Source: Desulfuromonadaceae bacterium (GTDB taxonomy: Bacteria > Desulfobacterota > Desulfuromonadia > Desulfuromonadales > Geopsychrobacteraceae). Taken from it: 11,139 nucleotides of DNA. Where the stretch lies: contig DAOWKG010000309.1 of the NCBI GenBank assembly GCA_030639985.1, positions 1 through 11,139 of the forward strand, read 5' to 3'. A program made the translations under genes and the position numbers. Shown piece by piece: positions 6,784-11,139 of this stretch (positions are counted from its first letter, which is position 1; every line of letters begins with the position of its first letter). The notes under the pieces were generated by a model. The model worked only from the letters and a program-made list of their open reading frames with translations, did not search any database and had not been told where the DNA came from.

Positions 6784-6803
6784 TTTCACTTTTGGAGAAA
6801 GAA

Positions 6804-8867
6804 ATGTCAGCAGAATTATTTCTTGAATTGGGTACCGAAGAAATCCCTGCCGGATTTATCCCTAAAGCCCTGAAAGATATGCAACGCCTACTCTGTCAAG
6901 AGCTTGATAATGCTCGAATCGGTTATGGTGAAATCCGTACCTTTGCCACCCCGAGACGGTTGACGATAACGGTTGCAGATGTTGCCCGCCAACAACAGCG
7001 TCAGGTGCTGGAAGTGACCGGACCACCGGCAAAAATTGCCTTTGGTCAAGATGGTAAACCAACCAAGGCGGCGGTCGGATTTGCTAAAAAGAATGGTGTC
7101 AGTGTCGAAGAACTCGAAACCATAAAGACCGATAAAGGGGAGTATCTGTTTCTCTCCAAGGTTATCGAAGGGGGAGATTCGGCAACCCAACTACCAACAA
7201 TACTAACCAGTATGATCACCAGTATTCCGTTTAAAAAATCGATGCGCTGGAAAGATCTAGATATCCGTTTTGTCCGCCCGATCCATTGGATTGTCGCCAC
7301 CTATGGGGGCGAAATTGTCCCGTTTACTATTGGTGATATCGATAGTGGCAATTTGTCTCGGGGGCATCGTTTTATGGCGCCACAGGAATTTACTGTTACT
7401 GGAGTGGAAGATTATCTGGTTCAAGCTGAGGAACACCACGTTATCCCTGAGATTGAAAAACGGCGCAAGTTGATTGTTGAGCAATTAGCAGTGTTGGAGC
7501 AGCAACTTGGGGGTAAAATAAATCCCGATGCGGCTCTGTTGGATGAAGTTGTTTTTTTGGTAGAAACCCCACAGGCGCTTGCCGGAACGATTGAAGATGT
7601 TTTTTTGCAACTGCCACCAGAACTATTAATTACCAGTATGCGTGAGCATCAACGTTATTTTACTCTGGTCGATGATCAGGGCAAGTTGTTGCCCCACTTT
7701 GTTACCATTGCCAATACGTTGACTAAAGATCCACAGGTGGTAGTTGCTGGGAATGAACGGGTTCTTAAGGCACGTTTGGCGGATGCCATGTTCTTCTGGC
7801 AAGAGGATCAGAAGAATAAGCTGGAGACGCGTCTCGAAGCGTTGAAAAAAGTTGTCTATCAGGCGAAGTTGGGAACCAGCTTTGAAAAAATTGAACGGTT
7901 CAGTACTCTTGCCGCTAATTTAGCGCAAAAAATAGCTCCGGCAGATGTAGAACTGACCAAGCGTGCCGCATTGTTGGCAAAATGTGATTTGGAGACCGGC
8001 ATGGTCGGTGAATTCACGGAGCTACAGGGAGTCATGGGGCGTGAGTATGCCCTGCTCGAAGGTGAGGATAAGCGGGTAGCCACAGCGATTTATGAGCATT
8101 ATTTGCCGACCCAGGCTGGTGGAGTGTTGCCGAGTGATGATATCGGCGCCTTTGTTTCGCTGGCAGATAAAATTGATACTATTTGCGGTTGCTTTAGCGT
8201 TGGTTTGATCCCTACCGGAACCGCTGATCCTTATGCTTTGCGGCGTAGCGCAATTGGTGTCCTGGCAATTATTATGGATCGTGGTTATGCGATCTCCATC
8301 CCGGAACTGGTGGCTCAAAGTGTCGAGTTGCTGGATAGTAAGCGGCAACGTTCTGGCGAAGAGGTTAGCGCCGATGTGGTCGAATTTATTCGGATGCGTT
8401 TAGTCAACCTGCTGTCGGGGCAAGATTACCCCGTTGATGTTATTGATGCCGTTTTAAGTGCTTCATTTGTTGAGCCAGTAGTTGCATTTGAGCGGATAAA
8501 AGCACTTTCTGTCCTCAAACAACGGGACGATTTTGAGCCATTGGCGGTTGCTTTTAAACGAGTAGGTAATATTATTAAAGGTGGGTTAGACCAACCAGTT
8601 GATCCGGCTTTGTTGACCGATGATAGTGAAAAGATACTTTTTGCCCGGTTGCAAGAGGTTGAACAAAAAGTAGCTGCAGATGTTAAGGCGCATAACTATA
8701 CCAATGCTTTGGCAACTATTTCGGAATTACGTGAACCGGTCGATTCTTTTTTCGATAGTGTTATGGTCATGGTGGATGATGTTGCGGTTAAGAATAATCG
8801 TCTGGCATTGTTGACCAGTATTTCTGGTTTATTTAAAGGGATTGCCGATTTCAGCCGGATTGCTTGA
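6804..8867 (+). CDS. glyS: Glycyl-tRNA synthetase beta subunit
   Basis: This is the large tRNA-binding subunit of the alpha2beta2 glycyl-tRNA synthetase; it recognises tRNA-Gly and is needed for charging with GlyQ. The protein has 687 residues (family about 690). The N-terminus has ELGTEEIPAGFIPKAL and the FATPRRL motif. The middle has RWKDLDIRFVRPIHWIVA, FLVETPQALAG and ITSMREHQRYF. An HD-like helical region follows around KCDLETGMVGEFTELQG, and the DALR-type anticodon-binding domain ends the protein (about 580-687, DSFFDSVMVM). ATG 6804 is preferred, with GGAG at 6794-6797. An in-frame TTG at 6792 lies upstream of, and partly within, that site. It directly follows glyQ, so the two subunits are very likely co-expressed. 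Very secure. Confidence 0.96.
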   Translation: MSAELFLELGTEEIPAGFIPKALKDMQRLLCQELDNARIGYGEIRTFATPRRLTITVADVARQQQRQVLEVTGPPAKIAFGQDGKPTKAAVGFAKKNGVSVEELETIKTDKGEYLFLSKVIEGGDSATQLPTILTSMITSIPFKKSMRWKDLDIRFVRPIHWIVATYGGEIVPFTIGDIDSGNLSRGHRFMAPQEFTVTGVEDYLVQAEEHHVIPEIEKRRKLIVEQLAVLEQQLGGKINPDAALLDEVVFLVETPQALAGTIEDVFLQLPPELLITSMREHQRYFTLVDDQGKLLPHFVTIANTLTKDPQVVVAGNERVLKARLADAMFFWQEDQKNKLETRLEALKKVVYQAKLGTSFEKIERFSTLAANLAQKIAPADVELTKRAALLAKCDLETGMVGEFTELQGVMGREYALLEGEDKRVATAIYEHYLPTQAGGVLPSDDIGAFVSLADKIDTICGCFSVGLIPTGTADPYALRRSAIGVLAIIMDRGYAISIPELVAQSVELLDSKRQRSGEEVSADVVEFIRMRLVNLLSGQDYPVDVIDAVLSASFVEPVVAFERIKALSVLKQRDDFEPLAVAFKRVGNIIKGGLDQPVDPALLTDDSEKILFARLQEVEQKVAADVKAHNYTNALATISELREPVDSFFDSVMVMVDDVAVKNNRLALLTSISGLFKGIADFSRIA

Positions 8868-8883
8868 TTAAGTTTAGCATGCT

Positions 8884-8920
8884 TTTGCACGACTAATGTC
8901 GATAGTCAATTTCTTTGCAC
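8884..8920. repeat. Small dyad flanked by TTTGCAC repeats before ppdK
   Basis: Within the 69-nt glyS-ppdK gap, GACTA (8891-8895) and TAGTC (8903-8907) form a perfect 5-bp inverted repeat with a 7-nt spacer. It is flanked by two TTTGCAC copies (8884-8890 and 8914-8920) spaced 30 bp apart, about three helical turns. This could be a regulator binding site or chance. No convincing promoter or T-run accompanies it. Confidence 0.3.
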
Positions 8921-8936
8921 TTAAGGAGCAGGAAAA

Positions 8937-11139
8937 ATGTCTAAATATGTTTATGCTTTTGGTAATGGTAAGGCCGATGGTGATGGCTCTAAAAAGGAAT
9001 TGTTGGGAGGTAAGGGTGCTAACCTTGCTGAAATGACCGCTATTGGTTTGCCAGTGCCACCGGGGTTTACCCTGACAACAGAAGTTTGTAAGGCATATTA
9101 TGCTAATGAAAAAGGGTATCCAACTGGTCTGCGTGAAGAAGTTGCCAAGGCATTAAAAACCCTTGAAAAGCAAATGGGCAAGGGCTTCGGTGATAGCCAG
9201 AACCCCTTGCTGGTGTCGGTGCGCTCCGGTGCCCGGGCATCGATGCCGGGGATGATGGATACCGTTTTGAATCTGGGACTGAATGATCAAACCATTCAGG
9301 GGGTCATTAACCAGAGTAACGATCCCCGTTTTGCCTACGATTCTTACCGACGTTTTATTCAGATGTATGCCAATGTTGTCAAAGGGATGAACGGTGAAGC
9401 TTTTGCCCGGATCTTGGCGCAAAAAAAAGATGACCGCAAGGTTGAGCTTGATACCGATCTTACCTCTATCGACCTATTGCAGTTGGTGGGTGAATTTAAG
9501 CTTTGTTATCAAGAAAATTTGGGTGAAGTATTTCCTGAAGATCCAATGGAACAATTGTGGGAGGCGATCGGGGCAGTTTTTGGTTCTTGGATGACACCTC
9601 GTGCTGTAACTTACCGCAAGTTGCATGGTATCCCATCTGCCTGGGGTACTGCAGTAAGTGTTCAGGGGATGGTTTTCGGCAATATGGGCGATGACTGTGC
9701 CACCGGTGTCGCATTCTCCCGTGATCCCTCTAACGGTGAAAACTATTTCTATGGTGAGTATCTGGTCAATGCACAGGGAGAAGATGTTGTCGCCGGCATT
9801 AGAACTCCACAACCGATTAATAGGGTTAAACATGAAGACGGTGACCTTCCGGCAATGGAAGATGTTATGCCCGAAAGTTATGCCCAGTTAGTTGAGGTTC
9901 GCAACACCCTTGAAAAGCACTATAAAGACATGCAGGATATTGAGTTTACGATCGAAAAAGGTCATCTCTATATGTTGCAGACCCGAACCGGTAAACGTAC
10001 CGCTCAAGCAGCTATCAGCATTGCGGTAGACATGGTCGCAGAGGGATTAATTACCGAGAAGGAAGCCGTGCTTAGGGTTGACCCCGATCAACTTGACCAG
10101 TTATTACACCCCTCCCTGGATCCCGCAGCGGAAAAAGATGTTATAGCCAAAGGATTACCTGCTTCTCCGGGCGCTGCTAGCGGTCAGGTCGTTTTCAATG
10201 CCGATGAAGCTGAAGAACAGACGCGTTTGAAGAAGCAAGTTATTTTGGTGCGGATTGAAACCAGTCCCGAAGATATTCACGGTATGAATGCTGCGCAAGG
10301 GATTTTAACTGCCCGTGGCGGGATGACTTCTCATGCTGCCGTGGTCGCCCGGGGGATGGGCAAGTGTTGTGTCTCTGGTTGCAGTGGTATCAAAATTGAT
10401 TATGAAAAACAGCAGTTTATTACCAAATCGGGGCAAATTGTCAAGCGGGGCGATAGTATCACGTTGGATGGTTCGGTCGGCGAGGTAATGCTTGGCATCG
10501 TTCCTAAAATTCAACCTGAGGTCAGTGGCACCTTTGCCAAGTTTATGGCTTGGGCAGACAAGTTCCGCCGCCTTAAGGTGCGAACCAATGCCGATACCCC
10601 ACACGATGCCAAGGTAGCCCGCGATTTTGGTGCGGAAGGAATTGGTTTGTGCCGAACTGAGCATATGTTTTTCGAAGGTGATAGAATCCAGGCAGTCAGG
10701 GAGATGATTCTGGCAGGCAACCTTGCTGGCCGGCAGCAAGCATTGGCTAAGATTTTGCCGATGCAAAAAGGTGACTTTGTTGGTCTCTTCAGGGAAATGA
10801 AGGGGCTTCCGGTCACTATACGTCTTCTTGATCCACCGCTACATGAGTTTCTACCACAGACCGATGATGACGTTTCTGAACTCGCCAATGCTGCGGGTGT
10901 CCGTTTCTCAGAAGTAAAGAGTCACGTTGAAGGCTTGCATGAATTTAATCCAATGCTGGGGCATCGTGGTTGCCGTCTTGGTATCACGTACCCAGAAGTG
11001 TACGACATGCAGGTGCGAGCAATTATGGAAGCAGCATGTGAACTGGTCAAGGACGAAGGGTTTACTATTGTCCCTGAAATCATGATTCCGTTGATCAGTC
11101 ATGTGAATGAATTAAAAATATTGCGTGCTAACGCCATCA
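8937..11139 (+). CDS. ppdK: Pyruvate, phosphate dikinase (3' end beyond window)
   Basis: PPDK interconverts pyruvate + ATP + Pi and PEP + AMP + PPi. In anaerobes it feeds gluconeogenesis or PPi-linked glycolysis. The frame is open from ATG 8937, preceded by TAAGGAG (8922-8928), to the window edge: 734 codons of an expected 870-890. The ATP-grasp domain (about 1-350) has [12 protein letters not shown] and [22 protein letters not shown]. The phosphohistidine domain has [16 protein letters not shown] with the swinging His466 and Thr464, equivalent to the regulated Thr of plant PPDK. The PEP/pyruvate barrel (from about 525) has GLCRTEHMF (Arg573) and [11 protein letters not shown] (Arg629), matching Clostridium Arg561 and Arg617. 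The catalytic Cys (Clostridium Cys831) lies beyond the edge. It follows glyS by 69 nt and may be co-transcribed. Motif set separates it from PEP synthase. Confidence 0.96.
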   Translation, partial: MSKYVYAFGNGKADGDGSKKELLGGKGANLAEMTAIGLPVPPGFTLTTEVCKAYYANEKGYPTGLREEVAKALKTLEKQMGKGFGDSQNPLLVSVRSGARASMPGMMDTVLNLGLNDQTIQGVINQSNDPRFAYDSYRRFIQMYANVVKGMNGEAFARILAQKKDDRKVELDTDLTSIDLLQLVGEFKLCYQENLGEVFPEDPMEQLWEAIGAVFGSWMTPRAVTYRKLHGIPSAWGTAVSVQGMVFGNMGDDCATGVAFSRDPSNGENYFYGEYLVNAQGEDVVAGIRTPQPINRVKHEDGDLPAMEDVMPESYAQLVEVRNTLEKHYKDMQDIEFTIEKGHLYMLQTRTGKRTAQAAISIAVDMVAEGLITEKEAVLRVDPDQLDQLLHPSLDPAAEKDVIAKGLPASPGAASGQVVFNADEAEEQTRLKKQVILVRIETSPEDIHGMNAAQGILTARGGMTSHAAVVARGMGKCCVSGCSGIKIDYEKQQFITKSGQIVKRGDSITLDGSVGEVMLGIVPKIQPEVSGTFAKFMAWADKFRRLKVRTNADTPHDAKVARDFGAEGIGLCRTEHMFFEGDRIQAVREMILAGNLAGRQQALAKILPMQKGDFVGLFREMKGLPVTIRLLDPPLHEFLPQTDDDVSELANAAGVRFSEVKSHVEGLHEFNPMLGHRGCRLGITYPEVYDMQVRAIMEAACELVKDEGFTIVPEIMIPLISHVNELKILRANAI

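Noticed and set aside
6792..6803. Upstream TTG start for glyS
   Set aside because: The TTG partly overlaps GGAG, the binding site for ATG 6804, and the family N-terminus begins at the ATG.
10305..10888. Overlapping minus-strand open frames of 153 and 125 codons inside ppdK
   Set aside because: The + strand frame is continuous and full of PPDK active-site motifs; the opposite frames show no family features.
1..11139. CRISPR array, tRNA/rRNA, transposon or phage signature, or a hidden multi-gene defence system
   Set aside because: No regular repeat-spacer pattern, tRNA-like fold, terminal inverted repeats or transposase-like frames were found. Every frame of substance is a known housekeeping gene, and no gap exceeds 225 nt.

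Overview
The window is a stretch of ordinary bacterial chromosome coding entirely on the + strand. It is densely packed with housekeeping genes and has no mobile element, phage gene, CRISPR array or RNA gene that I can see. The gene content (split glycyl-tRNA synthetase alpha/beta, pyruvate phosphate dikinase, RecO, MgtE) suggests a Gram-negative anaerobe. The order recO-glyQ-glyS-ppdK resembles what I remember from Geobacter, Desulfuromonas and Pelobacter relatives (Desulfuromonadota). That placement is inference from memory and needs a protein search.

Region 1 (1-3412) is the end of the spc/alpha ribosomal protein block. It holds the 3' part of map (methionine aminopeptidase), then rpmJ (L36), rpsM (S13), rpsK (S11), rpsD (S4), rpoA (RNA polymerase alpha) and rplQ (L17). 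infA, often found between map and rpmJ, is absent; the 61-nt gap instead carries a small hairpin and an 8-bp direct repeat. rpsM and rpsD both start with TTG behind strong Shine-Dalgarno sequences. The block closes with a 14-bp hairpin terminator at about 3446-3489.

Region 2 (3413-5830) starts with the longest non-coding stretch (225 nt), which holds the terminator, a TTGACA-N17-TAGTAC promoter candidate and a long imperfect dyad centred on its -10 element. mgtE (Mg2+ channel/transporter) and recO (recombinational repair) follow, 32 nt apart. A GC-rich hairpin with a T-run follows recO.

Region 3 (5788-11139) opens with a second promoter candidate, TTGACA-N17-TAAACT, whose -10 again lies in the loop of a hairpin. 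It drives glyQ, glyS (glycyl-tRNA synthetase) and possibly ppdK, which runs off the right edge after 734 codons. Together the genes cover translation, transcription, Mg2+ supply, DNA repair and the pyruvate/PEP node. I found no credible undescribed multi-gene system. The most interesting signals are small regulatory structures in the gaps, above all the repeated 'promoter inside a dyad' layout before mgtE and glyQ.
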